Shown: positions 1 through 8,829 of the stretch, piece after piece
Position numbering within the stretch: position 1 is the first letter of the stretch
How the letters are laid out: each line of letters starts with the position of its first letter
Assembly: GCA_902542325.1 (NCBI GenBank)
Contig: CACBUE010000002.1
Coordinates: forward strand, 64,057 to 128,056
DNA from: an uncultured SAR86 cluster bacterium
GTDB taxonomy: Bacteria; Pseudomonadota; Gammaproteobacteria; Magnimaribacterales; Magnimaribacteraceae
Length of the DNA: 64,000 nt
Direction of reading: 5' to 3'
Translations under genes and position numbers: made by a program
Notes under the pieces: model-generated
The model's database searches: none
The model's input: the letters and a program-made list of their open reading frames with translations, nothing else
Told to the model about the DNA's origin: nothing

Positions 1-1
1 G

Positions 2-184
2 CACTTTATAGAATCAGGCCCTCATATGATGCTAATGCCAAAAGATCCTGCGTCTTTAGAAGGTCAATCTACAGACTATACGACTGGTGCGCCTTATGTA
101 ATGTTTGAAGGCTCGCCTTATGCTCACCTAATGATTCCATTAGTTGACTATTATTCTTACCAACCGGAATCATCACCTAAATAA
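2..184 (+). CDS. 3' end of a CDS truncated by the window edge, product unknown
   Basis: Open frame from base 2 (HFIESGPHMMLMPKDPASLEGQSTDYTTGAPYVMFEGSPYAHLMIPLVDYYSYQPESSPK*) ending TAA at 182-184. Confidence 0.6.
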   Translation, partial: HFIESGPHMMLMPKDPASLEGQSTDYTTGAPYVMFEGSPYAHLMIPLVDYYSYQPESSPK

Positions 185-194
185 ATAAAAATAT

Positions 195-638
195 ATGAAA
201 ATTAAATTAATGAAAAGAATTGGCTTTTTGGCCCTAACAACATTTTTACTTACAAATGTTAGTGCATTATTTGCCTTGGATGTCCAAGGAGATTCATTTG
301 ATGCTGAATTTAAAATAACTTCATGGAGTGCAACAAATACGGATAGCACTATTACATCTGAAGGCATAGTCGGAGAAGGTTTTGGAAAGGTATACCTTAC
401 CCATAACTTTAGATCTAGATCCGGCGACAACACCCAGGGAGATTTTGATGGTCAAGTTAGATCTATCAATAATGATGGTGTCATGGTCACGGCTACCCTC
501 CAAGGAATATGGAAAAGAGAAGGTAAAATTGTGAATATGTATACCTTAGATACTTTTTCTGACGGAGGAATGATTTATGCTGAAGGAAAAGTAGATCTTG
601 TTGAAGGAACCTTAAAATTTAAGGCATTCGAATTTTGA
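195..638 (+). CDS. Hypothetical secreted/periplasmic protein
   Basis: 147-aa ORF with N-terminal signal-peptide-like segment (MKRIGFLALTTFLLTNVSALFA). Confidence 0.7.
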   Translation: MKIKLMKRIGFLALTTFLLTNVSALFALDVQGDSFDAEFKITSWSATNTDSTITSEGIVGEGFGKVYLTHNFRSRSGDNTQGDFDGQVRSINNDGVMVTATLQGIWKREGKIVNMYTLDTFSDGGMIYAEGKVDLVEGTLKFKAFEF

Positions 639-652
639 CACTGCAATCAAAC

Positions 653-682
653 AAAAAAATAGGCCGTGAGGCCTATTTTTTT
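653..682. terminator. Rho-independent terminator, bidirectional, between convergent genes
   Basis: AAAAAATAGGCC-GTGA-GGCCTATTTTTT perfect 12-bp stem. Confidence 0.85.
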
Positions 683-700
683 TCCTCTTTCCTGCAAGAA

Positions 701-1093
701 CTATGTCATATTAAGAATTCCACAAAGTTTATTTCCAGAAGGATCTCTTAAGTAAGCAAGATACATCTTCATTCCCATACCTTCACGTATACCCGGAGGG
801 TCCTCGCACGTAGAACCTCCATTATTAATTCCCACTTCATGCCATTCATCTCCCTGCTCTACACTCTTTACAGAGAAACCTATGGTGCTTCCATTACCAT
901 GAGTTGCAACCTGATCATCAATTGGTTCAGAAATAAGGAAGACATTTCCATCCAAAAAATACATATATCTTTTATGACCAGTTGGGTTTACGGAAAGAAC
1001 TCCCGGTTCCGCTCCTAAGACAGCGAGAGTGCTGTCATAGAATTTTTTAGACTCTTCAATATCATTAGCTCCTACCATTATGTGACTGTACAT
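701..1093 (-). CDS. VOC family (glyoxalase/bleomycin resistance-like) protein
   Basis: N-term YSHIMVGANDIEESKKFYDSTLAVLGAEPG and C-term LRDPSGNKLCGI typical of VOC fold. Confidence 0.8.
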   Translation of the reverse strand: MYSHIMVGANDIEESKKFYDSTLAVLGAEPGVLSVNPTGHKRYMYFLDGNVFLISEPIDDQVATHGNGSTIGFSVKSVEQGDEWHEVGINNGGSTCEDPPGIREGMGMKMYLAYLRDPSGNKLCGILNMT

Positions 1094-1102
1094 TTTTCCC
1101 CC

Positions 1103-1978
1103 TTAATTAGTTGGTACCACTTGTTTTTTATAAAGCCTTGTTTCTGCCAGTAAATCACTGTGGTACTCATTGAAACTAATAATTTTTCCATCAGCAAACT
1201 TATAAACCATAGCATAATTATTGTTATAAGTTCCGTTAATACCTTGCGCTTTTCCAGACACCCTTAAAACAACACTATCACTATCTCCAATGGTGTCGAC
1301 TACCTCAAGAGCTATTCCTTCTGGTATAAGACGTCCTACTTCTGGAAGAAACTCATTAAAAAAACTGTCAGTATCTGCTTTTGTGCATAAGGTACATATT
1401 CCCATAAACTCAAAAGAGAAATTCTCATGGAGAAGCGATCTTGCTTCATCAGGATTGGTAAATGCCGTATCTAAAAATTTTTGAGCTTTAGCAATATTAT
1501 CTTTTCTCTTATTGGTAAGAATATTATCTCTTGTATAGCCCACTCTAGTAGTTTTAAAGTGTTTAAACGGAAACCCGAGAGCTGTTACGGCTTCAAAGGC
1601 CTCTTTAGAAATATTACCGTAGATTTCTATTTCAAAACTATCTGCCAATCTGTCATGCCCATCTACATATTCTGGAATATAAGGAGCATTAAGGTGAAAT
1701 AATAAAGCTTCACTATCTTCATAAACTTCACTCCAGGTAAATTTCAATGGATTCAAAGGGTCTGAATCAAAGTTATGAAACAACATACCAGGTTCAGTTG
1801 CCTGTACCGCATTATCTACGGTATCTGCTATCTCTAAATATTCATTTACCTTTCCAGGTTTAACCTGAATTCTTGCAATAAGAAGAAAAGGATTATCTCC
1901 TTTAACCCCTTCATGATGCATTGGATAAATGATTGTCAGTGGAGCAATCAAGCTTATTACCAATAAAAACTTTTTCAT
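1103..1978 (-). CDS. Secreted two-domain protein: antibiotic biosynthesis monooxygenase (ABM)-like N-terminus plus SnoaL-like C-terminus
   Basis: Signal peptide; PFLLIARIQVKPGKVNEYLEIADTV...EPGMLFHNFDSDPLNP...WSEVYEDSEALLFHL (ABM-like); LRVSGKAQGINGTYNNNYAMVYKFADGKIISFNEYHS (SnoaL/NTF2-like). Confidence 0.65.
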   Translation of the reverse strand: MKKFLLVISLIAPLTIIYPMHHEGVKGDNPFLLIARIQVKPGKVNEYLEIADTVDNAVQATEPGMLFHNFDSDPLNPLKFTWSEVYEDSEALLFHLNAPYIPEYVDGHDRLADSFEIEIYGNISKEAFEAVTALGFPFKHFKTTRVGYTRDNILTNKRKDNIAKAQKFLDTAFTNPDEARSLLHENFSFEFMGICTLCTKADTDSFFNEFLPEVGRLIPEGIALEVVDTIGDSDSVVLRVSGKAQGINGTYNNNYAMVYKFADGKIISFNEYHSDLLAETRLYKKQVVPTN

Positions 1979-2018
1979 TTATTTCTCCTATATAAACGTA
2001 TGATTGATTCAAACATAA

Positions 2019-2648
2019 TTATTTTTTAAACAAAACAATATTCTTATCTGGAAATTCTAAAGTCCAAGACATGTTAGATGCAATATTCGTGAGAGTTTCT
2101 TTAGAGTAAAAGGCTACATGAGTTGGGTCTTTGCGATAATACCAAGAGGCAAAATCTATATTTTTATCATAAAAATTAGTCATGATTCCTAACCATCCAT
2201 CTTTTTTTAGTATTTTATTTAAATCAAAGATTACTTTTGCGGGATCAAAGACATGCTCTAAAACTTCTGTGCAAGATATAAAGTCATAGGGTTTTGAAAA
2301 AATAGTTTCATTAGGAAAAAAATAAGGATCATATACATCCATAATATAACCCGCATCATTAAACATTTTTGCCAGTGCTGGCCCGGGTCCGCATCCAAAA
2401 TCCAACCCCTCTTTATGATTAGATAATCTTTCTTTCAGTGGAATGAAGAGCTTTGAAAGGAATTGTATATATTTCTCATCATCAACAAAGTTTTGATGCT
2501 GCTCATATCTAATTCGCTCATCTTTGTTTGATAAGTAATTTTTGCTATCCAGGAAAATAAGAGAGCATTTAGGACACTTATAATATTTTTTTTGATTCTC
2601 TCTATAAAATAATTGAGTATCAGAATGATTGCAAAGTATGCATTTCAT
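2019..2648 (-). CDS. Class I SAM-dependent methyltransferase with N-terminal zinc-ribbon
   Basis: MKCILCNHSD...YKCPKCSLIF CxxC pairs; GLDFGCGPGPALAKMFNDAG motif I; EVLEHVFDP. Confidence 0.8.
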   Translation of the reverse strand: MKCILCNHSDTQLFYRENQKKYYKCPKCSLIFLDSKNYLSNKDERIRYEQHQNFVDDEKYIQFLSKLFIPLKERLSNHKEGLDFGCGPGPALAKMFNDAGYIMDVYDPYFFPNETIFSKPYDFISCTEVLEHVFDPAKVIFDLNKILKKDGWLGIMTNFYDKNIDFASWYYRKDPTHVAFYSKETLTNIASNMSWTLEFPDKNIVLFKK

Positions 2649-2700
2649 TAGCTAATTATCTTTGTTGAATATGATCGCATTTGGACTAATCATACTAAAA

Positions 2701-2726
2701 AAAAGGGAGGCTATTGCCTCCCTTTT
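2701..2726 (-). terminator. Rho-independent terminator of the small YRG-repeat gene
   Basis: Minus strand AAAAGGGAGGC-AATA-GCCTCCCTTTTTTTT, 11-bp stem then T run. Confidence 0.85.
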
Positions 2727-2740
2727 CTTCTTAATAAAAA

Positions 2741-2905
2741 TTAAGCAACTCTTTCGATGCCGCGGTAAATTCCTTTACCTGGCTGAGTTGACTTACTTTC
2801 TACGATTTTTTGCTGAACGCCTCTGTAAACAGTGTTAACAGGTGTTTCGCTTCCTGCTGCATTGTTTAAAGGAGCAACTTCAACACCTCTGTATATAGTA
2901 GTCAT
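2741..2905 (-). CDS. Small YRG-repeat protein (DUF4278-like), 54 aa
   Basis: MTTIYRGVEVAPLNNAAGSETPVNTVYRGVQQKIVESKSTQPGKGIYRGIERVA, three YRG(V/I) repeats. The start at 2905 is preferred over the track start because of the upstream GGAGGGCACGAT Shine-Dalgarno. Confidence 0.75.
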   Translation of the reverse strand: MTTIYRGVEVAPLNNAAGSETPVNTVYRGVQQKIVESKSTQPGKGIYRGIERVA

Positions 2906-2940
2906 ATCGTGCCCTCCAGTTTTCGTATCGATTTCGTACA

Positions 2941-2956
2941 TATATCTTTCGATATA
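2941..2956 (-). promoter_or_regulatory. Hairpin with GAAA tetraloop in the YRG leader
   Basis: Minus strand TATATC-GAAA-GATATA. Confidence 0.45.
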
Positions 2957-3019
2957 CACCCTTCTCAACGCGTTCCTTCGGTAGATATTCGGTCTCGTTC
3001 CCTTTCGGTACTTGCTTGC

Positions 3020-3039
3020 CTTTCTTTGATCAAAGAAAG
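3020..3039. repeat. Perfect 20-bp palindrome in the YRG leader
   Basis: CTTTCTTTGATCAAAGAAAG is its own reverse complement. Confidence 0.8.
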
Positions 3040-3097
3040 AGGTTTTCCTATCTTCCTACTTCCGTCTTAACCTGCAGATTAAGATGAACGTGCCTGC

Positions 3098-3126
3098 ATT
3101 ATAGTATAAATATAATCAATGTACAA
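3098..3126 (-). promoter_or_regulatory. Sigma70-type promoter for the YRG gene
   Basis: Minus strand TTGTAC (3126-3121), 17-bp spacer, TATAAT (3103-3098). Confidence 0.65.
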
Positions 3127-3190
3127 ACTTTTTTGGCATCATTTAAATCTATATGACTAAGTTTTATTTCTGTATAAACTCCGTCAGGAC

Positions 3191-3586
3191 CTACTTTATA
3201 GAACTAAAGAATCTCGCATTTGAGTGAATATATGCATCTGGATTGGGGTGTTTGGACCAAACTTCTTCCCATTCTGGATCAACATCTAAATTAGCAAAAA
3301 ATGTATCTCTGTCTTCTCTGCTGTTGTACTTTGCAACCCATGTTACATTTGGTTGGCCGTTCGGAGATACTATAGGATTAGTGCCTTCCACAATAGCTTC
3401 ATCTCCCCTACTTACCCAAAAATCTACTATTTCGATTCTTTCCTTTCCATACGGCATGAAGTAATTCTCGGCCCAATACACGTATGCTTCAAAAAACTCT
3501 TCTTCAATTGTGTAATCTCTAATCTCGTAGACAGCAGACTTTAAATTGAATGACAGAATTAGCACTGCGATTGCAGATATTTTCAT
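3191..3586 (-). CDS. Secreted NIPSNAP-like protein
   Basis: Signal-like N-term then YEIRDYTIEEEFFEAYVYWAENYFMPYGK...IVDFWVSRGDEAIVEG...VTWVAKYNSREDRDTFFANLDVDPEW. Confidence 0.55.
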   Translation of the reverse strand: MKISAIAVLILSFNLKSAVYEIRDYTIEEEFFEAYVYWAENYFMPYGKERIEIVDFWVSRGDEAIVEGTNPIVSPNGQPNVTWVAKYNSREDRDTFFANLDVDPEWEEVWSKHPNPDAYIHSNARFFSSIK

Positions 3587-3738
3587 TATTTTCTCCAGTT
3601 ATATAAACAAAGGCTAGATTTTATTCTAACAATAGTCGTCGGGTTTCTTCATAAAATCAAAAATATTTTATAATCATTATTAAAATAACAGATTAGTGCT
3701 TATAGAAGCATATTGGTTAAAAACCTTTTGGTAAATTT

Positions 3739-5568
3739 ATGAAAAAAATAGTCCTAAGTACGGGAATTTTATTAACAGTCATTTTTATTAGTTCTTGTTT
3801 GTACCTGATGAACCTATTTTCGCAGAAACCTGTTTCGATTGATCACTATTTAGCAAAAGATCTAATCAAGAAAATAACTGACTCACCCGAATATATGACT
3901 AATCTTGGTGTGTTTGATAATTTTGGTTTTATCTTTAGACATAACGAAAGGCTGTCAGTGCAAACCTCTGATAAAAGAAATGAGAATTACAAACAAAATC
4001 TAAACCGCTTAAAGATTTTGGAAGGTTTTGATGAAAGCAAACTTAGCAAAAGTCAAAAGATAACTCAAAAGATAGCTATATTTGATACCCAAAACGATAT
4101 TGAAGCATATGAGCGGTTTAAATATCACTCGTATCCATTCAATCAAATAAGTGGTAATCACCTGAACTTAGTAGAGTTTTTGACTGACACTCATCCTATA
4201 AAAAGTTCAAATGATGCACGTAACTATATCGATAGGGTTGAAATGTTTGATGAAGTTCTACTTGAAAATCTAAGCTGGTTAAAAGCACAAAAAGAGCAAG
4301 AAATTTTTCTTCCTAAATTTGTTATGGACCATGTAATTGGACAGCTTGAGGAGCTAATTGGCTACGAAGACTCCAACAACCCCTTAATGCAAATATTTAT
4401 AAAAAAAATTGACGATATTGGAATAGTTGCAGACGAAAGAACTGAGCTAATAAATGAATTAAGTGGAGCTATCAAAGATAATGTTAAGCCGGGCTATCAA
4501 TCAATTCTCAGTTTTATGATTGAGAACTATAAATATGCAAATCAATATCATGGTGTCTGGTCCTTGCCTGATGGTGATGATTTCTATGCTCTCAGGCTGA
4601 GAACTTATACAACAACCGACTACTCCGCAGCTGAAATTCATGAAATTGGCTTGCAAGAAGTAGAAAGAATTGGAAACAGGATGAAAGAAATTTTCTTAGA
4701 GCTTGGTTATGAAGTTAATAAGCCAATCGGAGAGATGATGAGTGATCTTAATGAAAATCCAGAATTTTTATATGAAGACACGCCTGATAGAAAAGAAATA
4801 GTTATTAAAGATTATAATCAGATGGTTAAAGATGCAGAACAAGACGTAAAGCCTTACTTCTTTGATTTTCCAGAAAGCCCGGTAGAAGTAAGGGCGGTGC
4901 CTGAGTACTCAGAAAAGACCGCTGCAGGGGGTTATTATCAGTCACCCAGTTTGGATGGTTCGCGACCTGGAGTCTTCTATGCAAATCTATATGACATAAA
5001 GCAAACACCAAAGTTTGGAATGAGAACATTAACATTTCATGAGGCCGTACCCGGACATCACTTCCAAATAGCATTGAATTTGGAAAATGATGAACTAACT
5101 TTGTATAGACGTCTTGGATACAGAACTTCAGCTTATACTGAGGGCTGGGCCCTTTATGCTGAACAATTAGGAGTTGAAGTAGGGATGACTAAAAGTCTCT
5201 ATGATGAGTTGGGAGTGCTTCAAAGTGAAATGTTCAGAGCTAACAGATTGGTAGTAGATACTGGCTTACATTACAAAAAATGGACTAGGGAAAAAGCTAT
5301 GGAGTATATGAAGAAAGTAACCGGTATGTCTGATACTGAGGTGAGGGTTGAGATTGAAAGATATATTGTTTGGCCTGGACAAGCTACCAGTTACAAGATG
5401 GGCATGATAAAAATCTTAGATTTAAGAGATAAGGCCATGAAAGAACTGGGTGCAAAATTTGATCTTAGAAAATTTCATTCAATAGTTTTAGATCAAGGGA
5501 TAGTCCCTTTATTTATCCTAGATGATTTAATAGATGAATGGATAAATGAAGAGAAAACTGTCAATTAG
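3739..5568 (+). CDS. DUF885 family metallopeptidase-like lipoprotein/secreted protein
   Basis: HEAVPGHHFQ motif, GWALYAEQLG motif, N-terminal LTVIFISSCLYL signal. Confidence 0.88.
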   Translation: MKKIVLSTGILLTVIFISSCLYLMNLFSQKPVSIDHYLAKDLIKKITDSPEYMTNLGVFDNFGFIFRHNERLSVQTSDKRNENYKQNLNRLKILEGFDESKLSKSQKITQKIAIFDTQNDIEAYERFKYHSYPFNQISGNHLNLVEFLTDTHPIKSSNDARNYIDRVEMFDEVLLENLSWLKAQKEQEIFLPKFVMDHVIGQLEELIGYEDSNNPLMQIFIKKIDDIGIVADERTELINELSGAIKDNVKPGYQSILSFMIENYKYANQYHGVWSLPDGDDFYALRLRTYTTTDYSAAEIHEIGLQEVERIGNRMKEIFLELGYEVNKPIGEMMSDLNENPEFLYEDTPDRKEIVIKDYNQMVKDAEQDVKPYFFDFPESPVEVRAVPEYSEKTAAGGYYQSPSLDGSRPGVFYANLYDIKQTPKFGMRTLTFHEAVPGHHFQIALNLENDELTLYRRLGYRTSAYTEGWALYAEQLGVEVGMTKSLYDELGVLQSEMFRANRLVVDTGLHYKKWTREKAMEYMKKVTGMSDTEVRVEIERYIVWPGQATSYKMGMIKILDLRDKAMKELGAKFDLRKFHSIVLDQGIVPLFILDDLIDEWINEEKTVN

Positions 5569-5642
5569 CTTTTAATTCAAAAAAAGCTGGGGCACTTTGG
5601 CATATTTAGTATTTATGAGGTAAAAACAATTTAAATAACTGA

Positions 5643-6068
5643 TTAGGCTGAGTGACAAGAATTACATTCAAGTTTTCGGCAAAGTTTATAATTTTTATAA
5701 TGCGCAAAAACTATAATCGATGCTCCGATAACGGTAAATAATTTCTCTCCGAACTCACCCCAAATAAGTGTGCCAATAGTTACAGCAAAAATTAAAGTAA
5801 TGATCCCGAGCAGTCCAGTGACAAAATAGCTTAATTTTGAATGATTTCTCATTCCTCTAAAGAGTGCATAAAGGCTTACTGGTATTGCAAGCAATAATAG
5901 CAGGTAATGTATCAATTCATTGTTATATGAAAGCGTTACGTAACCTGAAAACAAAACTAACAATATAGGCACCAACAAACAATGAGCCAAACAAATAAGC
6001 GATAGGCCAATTGCTGTTTTATCTGAATATTCTTGTGTAACTTTCATTATGTTTTGAAGGCGATGCAC
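5643..6068 (-). CDS. MerC-domain membrane protein
   Basis: DKTAIGLSLICLAHCLLVPILLVLFSGY and C-terminal Cys-rich KLCRKLECNSCHSA; true start may be MKVTQ. Confidence 0.75.
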   Translation of the reverse strand: MHRLQNIMKVTQEYSDKTAIGLSLICLAHCLLVPILLVLFSGYVTLSYNNELIHYLLLLLAIPVSLYALFRGMRNHSKLSYFVTGLLGIITLIFAVTIGTLIWGEFGEKLFTVIGASIIVFAHYKNYKLCRKLECNSCHSA

Positions 6069-6115
6069 TTTAAATTATTAAATCTAATAATACAAATTTA
6101 AATTTATTAAATTTT

Positions 6116-6637
6116 CTAAACAATGTTGCTATCAATAAGAACAGCTATTAGTAACGCTGGTTCAGTGCCATTATTTACCCAAGCGTGATTTGTACCTCTT
6201 TGAACAACAACATCATGAGGTTGGAGTGAGACCTCCTCTTCATCCAAAATCAGAGTGACATCCCCTTTGAGGAGAATAATATAATCAATGGTATGGGTCT
6301 CATGCATTGCTGCATTTCGTGAGGTGTCAACCCTATGATGAGCTGCTCCCATTTTCTCAAAGGCCTCTGCAGTAGCCGCCTCTATAACATCCTGAGGAAC
6401 TCCTTCAGGAATTGGATTAATCTGAAAATATCTGAATTTTGTTCCGTCTTTGACTGGTGAAAGAACAATATCTATATCTGCTCTGTCATTATCTGACTTA
6501 GTTTCGAACCCAGATCCGTCAGTATTCCAGATTTCAAATAATCCTCCAGCATCTTCTCCCATTGATCGGGCAGGTGGTCCATCTATTGAAATGATGGATT
6601 TACCATTTTCATTGTGGCCAGTAATTATTCGTCTCAT
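6116..6637 (-). CDS. Cupin domain protein
   Basis: HETHTIDYIILLKGDVTLILDEEEVSLQPHDVVVQRGTNHAWVNNG. Confidence 0.85.
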   Translation of the reverse strand: MRRIITGHNENGKSIISIDGPPARSMGEDAGGLFEIWNTDGSGFETKSDNDRADIDIVLSPVKDGTKFRYFQINPIPEGVPQDVIEAATAEAFEKMGAAHHRVDTSRNAAMHETHTIDYIILLKGDVTLILDEEEVSLQPHDVVVQRGTNHAWVNNGTEPALLIAVLIDSNIV

Positions 6638-6656
6638 TGTATTCTCCCATATATGT

Positions 6657-7589
6657 TTATTGACTATGTTCCAAAAGAAACTGGATGGAGTCTTGCATTG
6701 AAGATCTCCTTGCTTGCCAGTTACAACCCAAGTGAGCCCCTATCTTTGCTCTATCTTTAAATAATTTTGTTCTCTCATGTGGCTCATTCATCATAGTTTT
6801 TTTTCCATCTACATCTAGATGATAGTGTGTGCCATCTTTTGCAACAATTGTATGTCGTCTTCCAACTGCTATTGCATTGGGCACAAATACTACTGGGTCT
6901 ACAGAATCAAAAGAATGATGGCTATCTTCATAAGTAATTATCTTACTATTACCCCCATTTTCATTAATGGCTGGAGATAATTCTTCTATCAGAATAGATG
7001 GAGTGTAATCATCGTCTTTACCAATCAGAGTTAAGATAGGTGCATCGCTCCAGCGCATTTCTTCAGGCCACATAAAGGCACCAGGATAGAAAGCTAAGTG
7101 TCCTGCAAATCTTTCACCTGTCGGGGCTAATTTTTCAGCTAAAGGCTCCCAGGCCGAATAAATAGCCGTACTTCCGCCAAGACTCCATCCAGCAATGTAA
7201 ATTTGATTAGAATCTATATCAGGATGATCGGATAAAAGTTTCAGCGCATTAAAGCAATCAGCCAGAACTGTAGCTAAAGTTACTTGTATTTGATCTTCCA
7301 CAATAGAGACGACACCTCTAGCATCAAAACTATTTACTCGAAATACGGCAAAGCCATTATTGAGAAAGTTTACCGAGTGCTCATGGTGATGTCCTCTCCA
7401 TCCCATACTGCCGTGCATACATATAACAAGAGGATATTTTTTTTTCTTTTGCTGAGGAAAGATAAGAGACCCGAACATCTGTTGCTCTTCAGAAGGCTTA
7501 GAATTCAAAATATGAAAGAACTCAAATGGATTTGATGACTTGTAAGTAATTACACCCTCATCACCTGATTGAAATCTGTGCGTCATCAC
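6657..7589 (-). CDS. Alpha/beta hydrolase (dienelactone hydrolase-like)
   Basis: VICMHGSMGWRGHH, GWSLGGSTA nucleophile elbow, DSHHSFD. Confidence 0.75.
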   Translation of the reverse strand: MMTHRFQSGDEGVITYKSSNPFEFFHILNSKPSEEQQMFGSLIFPQQKKKKYPLVICMHGSMGWRGHHHEHSVNFLNNGFAVFRVNSFDARGVVSIVEDQIQVTLATVLADCFNALKLLSDHPDIDSNQIYIAGWSLGGSTAIYSAWEPLAEKLAPTGERFAGHLAFYPGAFMWPEEMRWSDAPILTLIGKDDDYTPSILIEELSPAINENGGNSKIITYEDSHHSFDSVDPVVFVPNAIAVGRRHTIVAKDGTHYHLDVDGKKTMMNEPHERTKLFKDRAKIGAHLGCNWQARRSSMQDSIQFLLEHSQ

Positions 7590-8797
7590 TAGTCTAATTG
7601 TTTCTTGAAGCGTTCACCGCGCTCTTTTGCTAGTTTGAAAGCAGCTTGTGTTTCGGCCTTAACCTCATCATTTTGCTTTTGACGTAACTCAGCATATTCA
7701 TCAGCCCACCAACGCCTAGTTACTTGCGGAAAGGTTCCCATGCGATTTACGCTAGCATTTGCACCTCTGTCTCTTCCAGACTCGTAGCCTGCCGCGCCTA
7801 GAGAGTCAGCTTCAGATTTACCGAAAGGAATCAGATCTCCTTCCATTTTGGGCAATAAAAAATAAGGCATAGAAACTCTAGTTTCTCCTTCGGGTATCAA
7901 GGTTGTATTGACACGATGCAGAGTGGCTGAATATCTCCCTTCGCTTAGGTGCATTAAGGTTCCACCAGTATTAACGATGACTGACCCCGGAATAACTGGC
8001 ACATGGTAGTCGCCAGGTGATGTTTGGCAGGTAACGGGGGCATCGATCCATTGTCCTTCTCCAGCAACCACTTGTAATCCAGGACGATCATTGATCAGCA
8101 GAGCTATAAATGGGGGCCCATCTATATGAGCACCTACTTTGTCACTTGTGAATTTTTTATACTCTTTTCTAACATTTTCCCGATCCTTTTCTGCAAAAGA
8201 ATCAAGACTAAAATTGTGATTAAGACTCGCAGCCAGATCCGGATCATCAAAATCAAAATATTCGCGAAATGATTCAACGTCCTCCCCCAAAGATTCGACA
8301 ATAGCCTCCCCTAGTTCATGAGTGAGGCGGTGATAACAATCATTGAGTTCATCTATTAAAGGTCGAAAGCCCGGCAATGAGTCATCTTCAGGCCAGGTGT
8401 TGGGTCCACGAAAGAGTCTGCGGTGAATTGGTTGAGATTTATCATCGTAGTCACATAATGATTCTTGTTCGAATCCATACTGGAAAGCTTCTATGACTTG
8501 ACCAAAGCCTTGATCAGCAGGAGTAGGCAAGCTATAACCCCGAAAATAAGGAGTATTGGATATATGAGCAGTTTTCTTTAATTCCATTGGTGAATCGAAA
8601 AAGCCACGCACTTCTCGAAACGCGCGTTTTTGAAATTCATCCGATAATCCAGGTGCATTAGTAAGGACCATAAATCCAAATTCAGATAATGCATAAGATA
8701 AATCCTTAAAAAACTTTTCCGGATTTGACTCACGATCAAGCCAATCAACTTCAGGTAGCTCTAGGCTTGCGGCTTTACTATCTATGTTTTCTTTCAT
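7589..8797 (-). CDS. 2-oxoglutarate/Fe(II)-dependent oxygenase, isopenicillin N synthase-like
   Basis: LPEVDW...GFMVLTNAPGLSDEFQKRAF; HIDGPPFIALLINDRPGLQVVAGEGQWIDAPV; LHRV. Confidence 0.85.
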   Translation of the reverse strand: MKENIDSKAASLELPEVDWLDRESNPEKFFKDLSYALSEFGFMVLTNAPGLSDEFQKRAFREVRGFFDSPMELKKTAHISNTPYFRGYSLPTPADQGFGQVIEAFQYGFEQESLCDYDDKSQPIHRRLFRGPNTWPEDDSLPGFRPLIDELNDCYHRLTHELGEAIVESLGEDVESFREYFDFDDPDLAASLNHNFSLDSFAEKDRENVRKEYKKFTSDKVGAHIDGPPFIALLINDRPGLQVVAGEGQWIDAPVTCQTSPGDYHVPVIPGSVIVNTGGTLMHLSEGRYSATLHRVNTTLIPEGETRVSMPYFLLPKMEGDLIPFGKSEADSLGAAGYESGRDRGANASVNRMGTFPQVTRRWWADEYAELRQKQNDEVKAETQAAFKLAKERGERFKKQLD

Positions 8798-8829
8798 CTA
8801 ATCTCCCCCAGATTTAAATGTGATCGTTT

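Noticed and set aside
5569-5610. AGCTTTT...AAAAGCT inverted repeat after the DUF885 gene as a terminator
   Set aside because: AT-rich stem with no T run; too weak to call
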